A DNA stretch of 64,000 nt from Porcincola intestinalis (GTDB taxonomy: Bacteria; Bacillota; Clostridia; Lachnospirales; Lachnospiraceae): contig NZ_VULZ01000014.1 in assembly GCF_009696445.1 (NCBI RefSeq), forward strand, positions 1 to 64,000, read 5' to 3'. The notes under the pieces are model-generated. The model was given only the letters and a program-made list of their open reading frames with translations, did no database searches and was not told the origin of the DNA. Position numbers and translations under genes: made by a program. The number at the start of each line of letters is the position of its first letter. Position 1 is the stretch's first letter. Of the stretch, positions 8,001 through 15,962 are shown piece by piece.

Positions 8001-8097
8001 TCCTCACTTTTTTGTTATGCGTCCGAATCGGATTATAGTAGGGGAAGTCCGAGGCGCTGAAACCATCGATATGCTTCAGAGTTTCAACACCGGCCAT
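7990..8097 (-). pseudogene. 5' stub of a disrupted gene, probably a serine recombinase
   Basis: A leftward frame starts [20 protein letters not shown] at 8097, overlapping the TGA of the upstream recombinase gene. It continues through THNKKVRIK and meets a stop inside the 3' end of the phage integrase. The gene before it is a serine recombinase, and such genes commonly come in consecutive sets. The last residues, KKVRIKA, look like the approach to the first beta-strand of a recombinase catalytic domain (K-R-V-x-A-Y-x-R-V-S). I infer that the prophage inserted at this point and that the rest of the gene lies on its far side, left of the window. Confidence 0.5.
8022..8032. other. candidate prophage attachment core
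   Basis: TCCGA-A-TCGGA is a short perfect dyad inside the disrupted stub, 22 bases after the integrase stop. Serine integrases recombine at short imperfect inverted repeats next to the integrase gene. The other prophage end is not in the window, so the core cannot be confirmed. Confidence 0.25.
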
Positions 8098-9727
8098 GTT
8101 GGATATCCCTCTTAACTACATGATTTCCAGCTGAGTTTTCTTTCCCATAGGTTGTGTTGCAAAGAATCACATGTCCAGACTTCAGCAGAATTTTCATATC
8201 GTTAGTCGGCAATATATCGATATGATCGATATAGTTTACAATTCTTTCCCGATCCATCGTCTGAAAATTCCTGAGATTGGCGATGGCGGCCCTAATACCC
8301 GCCATTTTAGCTGTCACATAGGAATCATCCAGTTTTATTTCTTCTTTAACACGGATCTGTTCCGACAACTTGTCAATCTCATCTGTAATTTCATTGATTC
8401 TTGCAAGGACTCTGGCTTTTGCAGGTCCTGTTAGCACATCTTCAGAAAGTGTGTCAAGCAGCTTGGATATCTGCTTTTCACGAGCAGTTTTCTGCTTTTT
8501 CAGGTCGTCCGTGTCGCCCTCTTTTTGGGATGACTCAACACACTCCAGAAGGACCTTTTCAAGTGTTGAAAAGACAATGTCCTGCTGATCCATAATCCTT
8601 TTTAGAGACTCTTTTACTATTCCATCCAAGTCTTCTTCAAATACGCGGTTAATATTGCTCGTGCAATTCGAATGGTTCCCGACTCTATAGATTGGAATAG
8701 TTTTATTTCTGTCAGCATATCCAAAGCGGAATGGCTTGCCACAAACACCGCAAAAAATTTTACCGGCATACTTGTGCGTTCCCTGAAAGTATGTCTGTAT
8801 AGTTTTCTTGTCTGGCTTTGTGTAGATAGTCAACCGAGCATGGTAAACCCTCTGCGCAAGTGCAAACAGCTCTGGGTCTACTATCTGAAGGTCTGGTCTT
8901 TCTACAAGCACCCACTTTTCTTTAGGGAGTTTGACGCGCTTTGATTTCACTCTCCCCATTCCAAGTTTCGTAGTGCGTTTGTTGATATAGAATTTCCCAA
9001 TATAGCGTTCATCCCGCAGGATATTAAGAACGCTCCGGTTGCACAGTGTAATGCCCTCAGCGTTCAATTCTCTCGTTATCTGCGCTGGGAAGCGATTATA
9101 GTACACGTATTCCTCGTAAATCCTGCGTACAGTTTTCGCCTGCTCTTCATTGATAGTTATTGATTTACTGTCACGATGCCAGTCATACCCAAAAGCACAG
9201 TCCTTGGCAGAGAGTTCTTTGCGCTCACACCTGAGTTCCTGAACTTTTCTTCCGTTGATACTCTGCTGTTTTACATACTGTGCGTCAATGGCATACTTAA
9301 TACTATGGAGAAGATCAGAGTTCATATCCTCAAAGTCATGAACCTGACCATCTTCAAGCGTAAGAACCGTTGTATTGTACTCGATAAGAATGCTTGTGAG
9401 CTGAAGTGAGTTTAACTGATCACGGTTCAGCCTGGAAAGGGCTTTCGTGATAATTAAGTCAACACCGCCGGTTTCAATTTTCTCTACCATTTCATTGTAT
9501 TGAGGCCTATTGAAATCATTCTTTCCCGAGATACCATCATCAACATATACATTCATCAGATAAATGTTGGGGTGGCTTTCGATATACTTTTTTGCCAAAT
9601 CTACCTGATTGGCACACGATTCTTTCTGTCCATCAGTGTCTGTCGACACTCTCGCATAAATGACTGCTTTTACGCTTTCCGTATTAGTATCATTTATTCT
9701 TTTCTTTATCTCTTCCGCATAATTCAT
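8084..9727 (-). CDS. large serine recombinase of the integrative element
   Basis: The 547-residue protein has a resolvase catalytic domain with nucleophile motif [14 protein letters not shown] (Ser near residue 28), followed by [14 protein letters not shown] and [13 protein letters not shown] recombinase domain follows at about residues 170-280. It has a zinc ribbon ([12 protein letters not shown] ... NHSNCTSN), a coiled coil at about 395-460, and a C-terminal strand region. It belongs to the large serine integrases that move integrative elements of Clostridia. The stop overlaps the start of the truncated next gene. Upstream, 12 bases away, is the degenerate recombinase-like gene, so these are one leftward operon starting at the excisionase promoter. 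Confidence 0.9.
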   Translation of the reverse strand: MNYAEEIKKRINDTNTESVKAVIYARVSTDTDGQKESCANQVDLAKKYIESHPNIYLMNVYVDDGISGKNDFNRPQYNEMVEKIETGGVDLIITKALSRLNRDQLNSLQLTSILIEYNTTVLTLEDGQVHDFEDMNSDLLHSIKYAIDAQYVKQQSINGRKVQELRCERKELSAKDCAFGYDWHRDSKSITINEEQAKTVRRIYEEYVYYNRFPAQITRELNAEGITLCNRSVLNILRDERYIGKFYINKRTTKLGMGRVKSKRVKLPKEKWVLVERPDLQIVDPELFALAQRVYHARLTIYTKPDKKTIQTYFQGTHKYAGKIFCGVCGKPFRFGYADRNKTIPIYRVGNHSNCTSNINRVFEEDLDGIVKESLKRIMDQQDIVFSTLEKVLLECVESSQKEGDTDDLKKQKTAREKQISKLLDTLSEDVLTGPAKARVLARINEITDEIDKLSEQIRVKEEIKLDDSYVTAKMAGIRAAIANLRNFQTMDRERIVNYIDHIDILPTNDMKILLKSGHVILCNTTYGKENSAGNHVVKRDIQHGRC

Positions 9728-9739
9728 GTTCCATACCTC

Positions 9740-10417
9740 TTAACAGAACTCTAGATAACCGTCTTGCAAAGAATAGATATCTAACTCGAGCGCTTCTCTG
9801 ATCCTGCAGAAATTCGAAGTTCTCCAATGGATATCGTTTAGGTTCTGCACCAGTAACAAATCGTATTTATCTCTATTGGCAATCAGTTTCTGAAGTTCAT
9901 GCTGTTCGCCATCCCTTTGGTGAAGCGTCATATCCGAAAACTGATCTGTTATCTTCCAGTCAGTTTTTTTCTCGGTAAAGGCTTTGAAAATATCCTGCCT
10001 GAGTTGGAATACTTCTTCCATTTCCTTCGGTGTTGCGAGGTGGCAAGTATATGTGGCAACCTTCAAGCTCTTATTAAAAGGTGCCGTACTCCAGACAAAA
10101 CTCCCATTATCCGGTGTATGTACTTCAAGGCCTTTATCTCGAAGCTGTTTCAATATCGACATGCTCTTCATCGTGTTTTTCGAGATATGGTAAAAATCCT
10201 TAGCGATCAATGCATCAAACTGATTGCACTCTGACATAAAGCGATCGAACTCGGTCCGTTGATAACGGAACAGGCTCTTGTCACAGAAGACTTCTGCAAC
10301 CTCAAATCCTCTGGACTTTGCAAACTCTGTAAGTCTGAAAATTTGTTTTTGATTTACTATCGGTCTCTTCTGAGATCCGTCTGTAAAATGATAGATTGCT
10401 GCTTTCTTCTGTGACAT
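9740..10417 (-). CDS. tandem degenerate serine-recombinase-like protein
   Basis: The 225-residue protein can be aligned by eye with two successive resolvase catalytic domains. The first (residues 1 to about 110) has AAIYHFTDGSQ where active enzymes have AxIYARVSTxxQ, then NQKQIFRLTEFAKSRGFEVA, and ALIAKDFYHISKN for the usual IxKDxSRLSRN. The second (about 117-225) has KVATYTCHLATPKEM for the catalytic strand, then LLLVQNLNDIHWRT. In both copies the nucleophilic serine and the key arginines appear lost. No DNA-binding C-terminal domain is visible. It is encoded between the excisionase and the active recombinase and may be a regulatory partner or directionality factor; that is inference. Confidence 0.6.
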   Translation of the reverse strand: MSQKKAAIYHFTDGSQKRPIVNQKQIFRLTEFAKSRGFEVAEVFCDKSLFRYQRTEFDRFMSECNQFDALIAKDFYHISKNTMKSMSILKQLRDKGLEVHTPDNGSFVWSTAPFNKSLKVATYTCHLATPKEMEEVFQLRQDIFKAFTEKKTDWKITDQFSDMTLHQRDGEQHELQKLIANRDKYDLLLVQNLNDIHWRTSNFCRIREALELDIYSLQDGYLEFC

Positions 10418-10430
10418 TTGCGCCTCTTAA

Positions 10431-10592
10431 TCAAGCTGTTGCTCGGTATTCCGCTTTCTCCGGAGCATTGATGTTTCCAATAGTTGCTATCTTTTGAACT
10501 GCTCTGTTATAGATATCCTCATCAATTACTTTGCTGTTCAAAAGATCATTGAGAAAAAGAATCTCAAGTGAAAATGCTGTCGTGCCGTTCAT
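10431..10592 (-). CDS. SHOCT-like small protein
   Basis: A 53-residue product reads FSLEILFLNDLLNSKVIDED followed by IYNRAVQKIA. The pattern of a short helix, a Leu-Leu pair, an acidic turn and a second helix is that of SHOCT domains (short C-terminal domain), which are frequent as stand-alone small proteins in integrative elements. An AAGGGGGGATCAGA ribosome site precedes the ATG, which overlaps the excisionase stop by four bases. The exact role is unknown. Confidence 0.55.
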   Translation of the reverse strand: MNGTTAFSLEILFLNDLLNSKVIDEDIYNRAVQKIATIGNINAPEKAEYRATA

Positions 10593-10840
10593 TCTGATCC
10601 CCCCTTTTTCATATCAATACGGGTGGATTCAGAAGCCGATGAAAGGTCCTTGCTCTCCGGAAACATGAAGGCCGTCAAATTCCTCTTTGGGATTCTGTAT
10701 GCGTTACCAACGCGTATGGATTTGATCTCACCTGTGTCCAGTAGCTTATAGACTGTGCTTCGACTGATATGAAGAATCTCCATGATATCTTTTGGGAGAA
10801 GGACTTCTTCATAATCTGATAACTGCTTACCCGTATTCAT
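10589..10840 (-). CDS. xis: excisionase-family helix-turn-helix protein
   Basis: The start is the ATG at 10840, preceded by AGGAGGAAGCAC. The 83-residue product contains an excisionase/MerR-like winged helix: LLPKDIMEILHISRSTVYKL, then DTGEIKSIRVGNAYRIPKR. This is the HTH_17 pattern of element-encoded excisionases. It is the first gene of the leftward recombinase operon and is flanked upstream by a promoter with two dyad operators. It likely controls excision by the serine recombinase downstream, though small HTH proteins of this kind can also be transcriptional regulators only. Confidence 0.75.
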   Translation of the reverse strand: MNTGKQLSDYEEVLLPKDIMEILHISRSTVYKLLDTGEIKSIRVGNAYRIPKRNLTAFMFPESKDLSSASESTRIDMKKGGSE

Positions 10841-10863
10841 GTGCTTCCTCCTGTGCTTAATGC

Positions 10864-10928
10864 GCACTTTTTTGTGCTCATTTGTACTATAGCACCATGT
10901 CCGTTCTCATGCAAGCACTTTTTTGTGC
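10864..10928 (-). promoter_or_regulatory. excisionase-operon promoter with two GCAC-N6-GTGC operators
   Basis: On the minus strand TTGCAT (complement of 10909-10914) and TATAGT (complement of 10886-10891) are separated by 17 bases. Two identical dyads, GCAC-TTTTTT-GTGC, lie at 10864-10877 (over the start of transcription) and 10915-10928 (abutting the -35 box). A third copy lies at 11005-11018 before the repressor gene. The sites are the expected targets of the divergent XRE repressor. Confidence 0.7.
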
Positions 10929-11004
10929 TTTTTATTATGAAAACTAATTAGGAGTCTTTATTTGTACTTTAAGGCTGTGATAATATGAATGTATTGAAAT
11001 TTAC

Positions 11005-11018
11005 GCACATTTATGTGC
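11005..11018. promoter_or_regulatory. third GCAC-N6-GTGC operator, repressor side
   Basis: GCAC-ATTTAT-GTGC lies 19 bases upstream of the repressor ATG, with the same arms and spacing as the two sites at the excisionase promoter. It suggests autoregulation of the repressor. Confidence 0.65.
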
Positions 11019-11036
11019 TTATCTGGAGGGAATCGA

Positions 11037-11660
11037 ATGCATATTCAGAATCCAACAGCTCAGGAAGATCTATTGGACTTTTATGATAGGACCGCCGCCG
11101 AACGCGTAGGCAGAAGGATCCGTGAAATAAGAATGGCTGTAGGACTATCGCAAACGGAATTGGGAGAAAAAATTGGTCTTTCAGCAGATCGAGTACGAAA
11201 ATATGAAAACGGTGCTAGAAAGCCAAAATCTGATCTAATAAAAAAGATTGCTGATGTTCTCGGAGTAGAACCTATCGCCTTTGTAGATCCGGTTACGGTT
11301 AATACCGTTGGAGATATGTACGCATTCTTTGAAATGGAGAAATTGTTCGGCTTAAAGGTTAAGCGTGAGGGTGGGAAGCTTTCTCTTACTTTCGGGGATG
11401 GCTTTACCGGTTCGATGAACGATTTTCTAGATAAATGGGAAAAAGAACTCAGCACTTATAAGGAAGAGTTAAGCTCTGCAACTTCAGATGAAGAAAAGTC
11501 CCAAGCTACACAAAGATACAATATGTGGAAGTGGACATTTCCAAAGTGTATTTATCATAAGATAAATCTGGAATCGAAAGAACAGAAAAAGGCCAGGCTA
11601 GAAGAACAGATTAAGCAGCTATCGCAGGAATTATCCGACTTGAACAATGATGGCAACTAA
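11037..11660 (+). CDS. XRE-family repressor of the integrative element
   Basis: The ATG at 11037 follows CTGGAGGGAATCGA. The 207-residue product has an N-terminal XRE helix-turn-helix (LSQTELGEKIGLSADRVRKY, about residues 40-59). A linker follows with a DKWEKELSTYKEELSSAT coil, and then a C-terminal coiled coil (EQIKQLSQELSDL). No S24 peptidase domain is present, so regulation by self-cleavage is not expected. It diverges from the excisionase/recombinase operon across three matched dyads and is the probable switch keeping the element integrated. A strong hairpin terminator follows. Confidence 0.8.
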   Translation: MHIQNPTAQEDLLDFYDRTAAERVGRRIREIRMAVGLSQTELGEKIGLSADRVRKYENGARKPKSDLIKKIADVLGVEPIAFVDPVTVNTVGDMYAFFEMEKLFGLKVKREGGKLSLTFGDGFTGSMNDFLDKWEKELSTYKEELSSATSDEEKSQATQRYNMWKWTFPKCIYHKINLESKEQKKARLEEQIKQLSQELSDLNNDGN

Positions 11661-11695
11661 TTCATCGGCAACAATTCTCTCTAATAGTTAATAAC

Positions 11696-11732
11696 AAGGT
11701 CTGAGGATATTGATAGATTCCTCAGACCTTTT
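11696..11732. terminator. bidirectional terminator
   Basis: AAGGTCTGAGGA (11696-11707) and TCCTCAGACCTT (11719-11730) form a perfect 12-bp stem, followed by TTTTC on the plus strand. It separates the convergent repressor and Hin-type recombinase genes. Confidence 0.85.
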
Positions 11733-11740
11733 CTCCCTTT

Positions 11741-12325
11741 TCAAGATGTCTTTGTAGCGTACGCCTTGTAGCGCATCAAGGTCCTCGGACTGACACCAGT
11801 CAGCTCTGCCACCTCAGAGTAGCTATGGTTCTTCAGGAGATCCAGAGCCTGTTGTTTTTGTCTCTTGTTTAACGCCTGCGGTCGTCCTTCCTTAAATCCT
11901 GGCTTCTGCCTTGCTATTGCTTTTCCCGCCTGTGTTCTTTCTACAATCATATCCTTCTCAAATTCTGCGAAAGCCAGCATTACAGTTCGAATAAGTTTGC
12001 CGTTTGGTGTGTTATTCAATTTCCCCATATTGAGAATATCCACAGAAATACCTTTGGTGAGGAAATCATCAACGATCTGTATTCCCTGAGACGCGCTGCG
12101 TGCGATTCTATCAAGTTTTGTTACTACTAATGTATCGCCGCTTTTAAGAATCGATCTCAGTTCCTCGAACGAGGGTCTATCTAATGTCGCTCCGGTAGCA
12201 GCGTCCTTATATATGTTGTTCTCCGGAACCCCTGCCTCAAGGAGATCATGTACTTGAACTTCTAGACCGTTGCCGGTCAGCTCCTGCTGTTTTGTACTAA
12301 CTCTTGCATAGCCATAAAGCGCCAT
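11741..12325 (-). CDS. Hin/Tn3-type small serine recombinase
   Basis: The start is the ATG at 12325 (MALYGYARVSTKQQE), after GGGAGAAGAAAA. The 194-residue product has the resolvase catalytic domain: nucleophilic Ser in YARVSTKQQ, DRPSFEELRSIL, VTKLDRIARSASQG, and FAEFEKDMIVERTQAG. A C-terminal HTH_7 domain follows (LLKNHSYSEVAELTGVSPRT). This size and layout are those of invertases and resolvases. It sits immediately 3' of the type I specificity gene, a position in which such enzymes are known to invert specificity domains in other systems. Alternatively it is a resolvase for the element. Confidence 0.85.
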   Translation of the reverse strand: MALYGYARVSTKQQELTGNGLEVQVHDLLEAGVPENNIYKDAATGATLDRPSFEELRSILKSGDTLVVTKLDRIARSASQGIQIVDDFLTKGISVDILNMGKLNNTPNGKLIRTVMLAFAEFEKDMIVERTQAGKAIARQKPGFKEGRPQALNKRQKQQALDLLKNHSYSEVAELTGVSPRTLMRYKAYATKTS

Positions 12326-12439
12326 TTTTCTTCTCCCTAGTATTGTCACTAAGTTTTGTCGCATATTATAGTGTCATAATATTAAAGGTTTTGTCATGTG
12401 TCAATACTTATAAGTTATGTCAGTTCTTAATAATAATGA
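12326..12439. promoter_or_regulatory. AT-rich region with repeated TGTC words, possible recombination site
   Basis: The stretch upstream of the small serine recombinase has TTTTGTC, GTGTCATAATATT, TTTTGTCATG and TTATGTCAG within 75 bases. Resolvase sites usually consist of several such imperfect dyads beside the gene. Dyad spacing is not regular enough here to call subsites with confidence. Confidence 0.3.
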
Positions 12440-12465
12440 AGAGCAAGCAATCGCGTGCTTGCTCT
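12440..12465. terminator. terminator after hsdS
   Basis: AGAGCAAGCA (12440-12449) pairs with TGCTTGCTCT (12456-12465) around a six-base loop, five bases beyond the hsdS stop codon. The leftward side is followed by T/A-rich sequence. Confidence 0.7.
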
Positions 12466-12470
12466 CCTTG

Positions 12471-13501
12471 TCATTTATTGAGTTGTTCAATTTCTGGAAG
12501 GATTGTGTTCAGTTTCAGTATTATACGGCGTTGCTCCTGTTCCGGAGGTATAGGAATAGGCATATTTTGAAAGTCTTCAAATCTGAGACTATCGACTGTG
12601 GTTACTTGTTTTCGATATGTCTGAAGAATATACGTTTCCATACCTTTTAAGACAACATATATATACTCACATATATCTGGGTAGTATAACGAAAAGGCTT
12701 TTATATCTTGGTTTATAGTACTATTTGCCGTTAATATTGATACCGGTAACATTCGTTTCAATATCCCACTTCGTACTACCATAAGCATTGTATTTGGTGG
12801 ATATAATCTCATTTCGGAAGCTGCATACTCGGAAATAAGCATTTGTGATATGGATAAATATTTATTCTTCATATCCTTCGATGTAATCCATGACACTCGC
12901 CCGTTCTGCCAATTTCTTACATCGCTCATAGATGGTGTTTTCCCACTACTAAATTCTCCCAGGTCCTTCAACCGTATCCATGTCCAGCTGTCTGGGATAT
13001 CAAAAGGTTTTTCATCGTCTGTAATTTCCGCTAATGGTTTCTGCTTCTTGATCTTCCCTTCCTTGATCAGCTTCGCTTTCTCTTCTTGAATCTTCCGGAA
13101 CAGCTCTTCTCCGGTTCCTTCTTCCGGACGCTGCTCGACCAGTTTGCCTTCCACAGCCATCTGCAAGATGGATTTGGTCATCTGATCTGGAAAATCAACG
13201 TTCAGCTTATCAAGTTTTTCAGAGACTGATTTATATTGCTTTACGAATGGCGCTAGCAACTCTAGTTTTTGAACAATACGAAATTGCTCTTGTAGTGGTG
13301 GAAGTGGTACCAACATGTTGCTAATACTACTATTATTTAATGTAAATCCCTTTACAGCTTTATTAGCATGTCCATATTGTGATAATTCTGGAAGCATATG
13401 AAACAAATAGTCCCGAAACGAATTATTAAAATCGATAAAGGGAAAAATGGAAATTATCGCTTCATTATGTACGCAATCCTCTCCAAGTATTGAAACCTTT
13501 C
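12471..13501 (-). pseudogene. hsdS: type I restriction specificity subunit, 3' part (split hsdS)
   Basis: The frame resumes at about 13501 as GKVSILGEDCVHNEAIIS, the second half of the first target-recognition domain. It runs through NMLVPLPPLQEQFRIVQKLE and the central helical spacer (ILQMAVEGKLVEQRPEEGTG). The second recognition domain starts at PFDIPDSWTWIRLKDLGEF, and the C-terminal repeat is PIPIPPEQEQRRIILKLN. All hallmarks of HsdS after the break point are present. The first half lies 2.5 kb upstream at 15963-16416. Joined, the two parts read LIMSFKLSV-GKVSILGED without gap. An internal ATG at 13406 could allow expression of a half-subunit. Confidence 0.8.
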
Positions 13502-13502
13502 C

Positions 13503-13610
13503 AAGCTGAATTTTAGGAAGCTGTCAGTAGAAGAACGGAAGTGGCTGAAAAAGATTGCGGAAAAATCCGACTTGCTGAAGAATCCAAAACCGCAGAGAGG
13601 ACGAAGATAA
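13503..13610 (+). pseudogene. 3' fragment of an unidentified gene
   Basis: At the left edge of the cassette, 35 codons read KLSVEERKWLKKIAEKSDLL followed by KNPKPQRGRR and a stop. The basic, helical tail looks like the end of a plasmid or element protein. It has no start and is cut by the junction with hsdS. The parent family is not recognised. Confidence 0.45.
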
Positions 13611-13663
13611 AAAATGCCTGAACGGCGGTTCTGGTTTTTCAGAACCACCATCCAGGCATTTTG
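13611..13663. terminator. terminator between cassette fragment and efflux gene
   Basis: AAAATGCCTG pairs with CAGGCATTTT, and the inner GGTTCT pairs with AGAACC around a T-rich loop. Runs of A and T on both sides make it bidirectional. It ends both the rightward gene fragment and the leftward efflux gene. Confidence 0.75.
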
Positions 13664-13690
13664 TTTAGTAATAGAAAAAGGTGCAGTTGA

Positions 13691-14911
13691 TTATTGCGTA
13701 TTGTCAATCTCTCTCAAACCGGGTAGTAAAAATACGGCAAGCGCAACGATGATAATGCCAATTCCGCAAATGACAAACCATTTCTCAACTCCCAGCCGCT
13801 CCGCCAGAGGCCCGGAAATGACAAGGCCAAACGGCATGGCGAGGGAAGCGGCGCTTGTCAGTAGAGAAAAAACTCTCCCCAGATATTCTGGTTTGACCGT
13901 TTCTTGAAAAATCGCATTTTGCACACCGTAAAATGGAGCGGAAATTCCCATAACAGTACAGCACACAACAAAGACAAGAAATGCGTCTGGCGGCAAAAGC
14001 CCGGAGAGCATATTGCTAACGCCCATCAGGAGAACGGAAAGACCGATGGTGTACCGCCGTTTCTTAAAACCGCCCCAAATGCTCAGAATGACTCCGCCAA
14101 GCAGCATACCAACCGCAAAAGCAATTTCAGCGGCAGAGGCATGGGCCGGTGTTCCTTTGAAGTATGACATACAGATGAGAGGAAAAAGCGTACTGATTGG
14201 CATATAAAAGAACATATAAATTACACCAATCCAGAGCAGAGCAAAGAGGCCCCTGTTTTGCTTTAATACCACATACCCCTCTTTCATATCCTGTAAAAAC
14301 TGTTGTCTTTTCGTTTCTGGACATAGTTCAGGCGTTGGTATGGACGAAATCGCAACAGTCACACAGGCAAGGATTGCACCCACAATATCTAACAATATAA
14401 TTGCATTAAGAGGCCAAACAGCATATAAAAACGCTGCGGCAGCTGGACTGATAATCGCACTTACTGCTTGCATGGTCTGCGTGTAACCAGCGCATTTTGT
14501 AAGTTCCTCTTTTGGCACAATCATAGGTGTTGCTGCGCTGAATGCTGGAGAATGAAAAGCAGTTCCCGCACTTCGGATTAACAGGACAACCATAATAGAC
14601 CATACGGGCAATTCCATGTAAAACGCCACCAGCGCCAGAATACCGCCAGCGGCGGCAATTATCAAATCCGCACCAATCATTACGCTTTTACGGCTGTGCC
14701 GGTCAACAAAAGCACCTGCAAACGGGCCTAAACAGGCTTGCGGCAAAAATCCAATCAGTGTTGCCGCCGTCAATATGATTGCAGAATTAGTTTTCGCAAC
14801 CAAATAAAAGATAATGGCCATTTGCAAAATACCGCTGCTAATAAAGGATATTGCTTGTCCGGCAAGAAGTGTAAAATAAGTTTTTCTCCATGAATTGTTG
14901 TTTTGGGTCAT
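13691..14911 (-). CDS. Mef-like MFS efflux transporter
   Basis: The ATG at 14911 follows AGGAGGTTCGCATT. The 406-residue product is a 12-helix major facilitator. By eye it tracks macrolide efflux protein MefA closely: LLAGQAISFISSGILQMAII, FAGAFVDRHSRKSVMIGADL, AFHSPAFSAATPMIVPKEEL, and PEYLGRVFSLLTSAASLAMP. MefA-family pumps export 14- and 15-membered macrolides using proton motive force, usually with an Msr-type ABC protein. No msr gene lies next to it here. Substrate is therefore likely but not proven to be a macrolide. A leader with two terminator-like hairpins lies upstream, suggesting inducible expression. It is carried on the cassette that splits hsdS. Confidence 0.8.
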   Translation of the reverse strand: MTQNNNSWRKTYFTLLAGQAISFISSGILQMAIIFYLVAKTNSAIILTAATLIGFLPQACLGPFAGAFVDRHSRKSVMIGADLIIAAAGGILALVAFYMELPVWSIMVVLLIRSAGTAFHSPAFSAATPMIVPKEELTKCAGYTQTMQAVSAIISPAAAAFLYAVWPLNAIILLDIVGAILACVTVAISSIPTPELCPETKRQQFLQDMKEGYVVLKQNRGLFALLWIGVIYMFFYMPISTLFPLICMSYFKGTPAHASAAEIAFAVGMLLGGVILSIWGGFKKRRYTIGLSVLLMGVSNMLSGLLPPDAFLVFVVCCTVMGISAPFYGVQNAIFQETVKPEYLGRVFSLLTSAASLAMPFGLVISGPLAERLGVEKWFVICGIGIIIVALAVFLLPGLREIDNTQ

Positions 14912-14956
14912 AATGCGAACCTCCTTTTTTATTGCATTGTTCCTTTGTTTCTGCAA

Positions 14957-15166
14957 TAAAAAGCAGGCGTTGTCCCACAGAGAGGGCAGACGCCTGCATA
15001 ACAACAAAGCACGAAAAAACACCACGATACAGTTCAAAGACTGCTCGTGTCAAACCTACGTGTTCCTTTGCATACGCACGCAAAAAAAGCCCACCATCAT
15101 GTGGAAAGGTACTTCTACTTTTTATTGCTTATTAGCGTACACAAATTAACACACGTAAGCCTCCTT
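14957..15166 (-). promoter_or_regulatory. attenuator-type leader of the efflux gene
   Basis: On the minus strand a GGAAGGAGG site (near 15160) is followed by very short reading frames (for example GTG-TAC-GCT-AAT-AAG-CAA-stop). Next is a small hairpin with a T run (CCAC/GTGG, 15082-15104). Then comes a strong stem, GCAGGCGT with ACGCCTGC (14963-14970 and 14990-14997), followed by TTTTTATT. Two terminators downstream of a leader frame are the hallmark of ribosome-stalling attenuation known for mef, erm and tet genes. Confidence 0.6.
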
Positions 15167-15239
15167 CCAATCTCAAACTGTCGCACAGTATAACACACAT
15201 CCGATAGACTTGTCAACCATTTTTAACCTTGTTTTCCAT

Positions 15240-15960
15240 CTTGTTTTTCCATCTCTTACGGGCAGTAGCAAAGCCAGGCGAGCCAGTCAACGGTCAAGAT
15301 GAACGGCGCTTTCAGCGCCGCCGTTGACAGTCTCGCCCGTCTTTGCTAATGGGTAATCAAGGCGGGAAAGCCATTTTAGGGCTTTCCCGCCCATTTCAAT
15401 TTTGGGAGAAGAAAGGCCCCAAAATGAACGAGTGCGGCCAAACACTTTTAGGGATTGGCCACCTTGTCCACCCATCCAGCGGGGCGGCGGGGAACGGTCA
15501 AGGCCGGGCGTCAGCCCATTCATTTCAGCCTTGACGGTTTCCTGCCGTCCTGCTACTTTTCCCGGAGTGTGGCCACACATCTGGTCACGGTGTCCAGAGC
15601 TTTGGGACTTTTTGTCCCATAGGCCGGGGGCGGAGGACGAGGGACGGGGGCTTTCATAATACGCCCTGTCTGCTGCTGAAATCAGCCCTTTGTTTCCGGC
15701 TTACCAGCCCCAAACAAAGCCCTGCTTTCCTGCCGCGTCAAATGCCCTTGCCCTCCCCGGCGGCAACGGTATTTTCAGGGCAACGCCGACAGAGCGTATA
15801 ACACACTACACTTTGCTCCGCAAAGTCGTGTGCCAAATGGGGCGCTGCCCCCTTTGGAAACCCCCGCAACAAACAGGTGCTATGCACCCAGCCGGGAGCA
15901 TAGCGCCGTTTGTTGTCAGCAGCCCGTTTCACGGTCTGCGTGTAGTTCCTTGTAAACTGA
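15240..15960. other. GC-rich mobilization-type remnant with inverted repeats
   Basis: No credible gene is found. The tract carries several perfect inverted repeats, among them GGCGGGAAAGCC with GGCTTTCCCGCC around 15361-15391, and an ACGGC/GCCGT hairpin around 15294-15330. It also has the CGCAGACCGTGAAACGGGCTG-type boundary (minus strand) at the right edge. The style is that of non-coding ends of Gram-positive mobilizable plasmids and elements. I read it as a remnant of the cassette's former carrier. Confidence 0.45.
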
Positions 15961-15962
15961 CC

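Larger units (their letters stand above)
13502..15962. mobile_element. drug-efflux cassette inserted in hsdS
   Basis: About 2.46 kb separates two halves of one hsdS frame. The cassette holds a fragment of a rightward gene, a terminator, a Mef-like efflux gene with an attenuator-type leader, and a GC-rich inverted-repeat tract of plasmid-mobilization style. Boundaries are set where hsdS homology stops (GGAAAGGTTTCA side at 13501; AAACTTTCCGTT side at 15963). No transposase is present, so it may have entered by plasmid or element recombination. No clear target duplication longer than two bases is seen. Confidence 0.65.
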
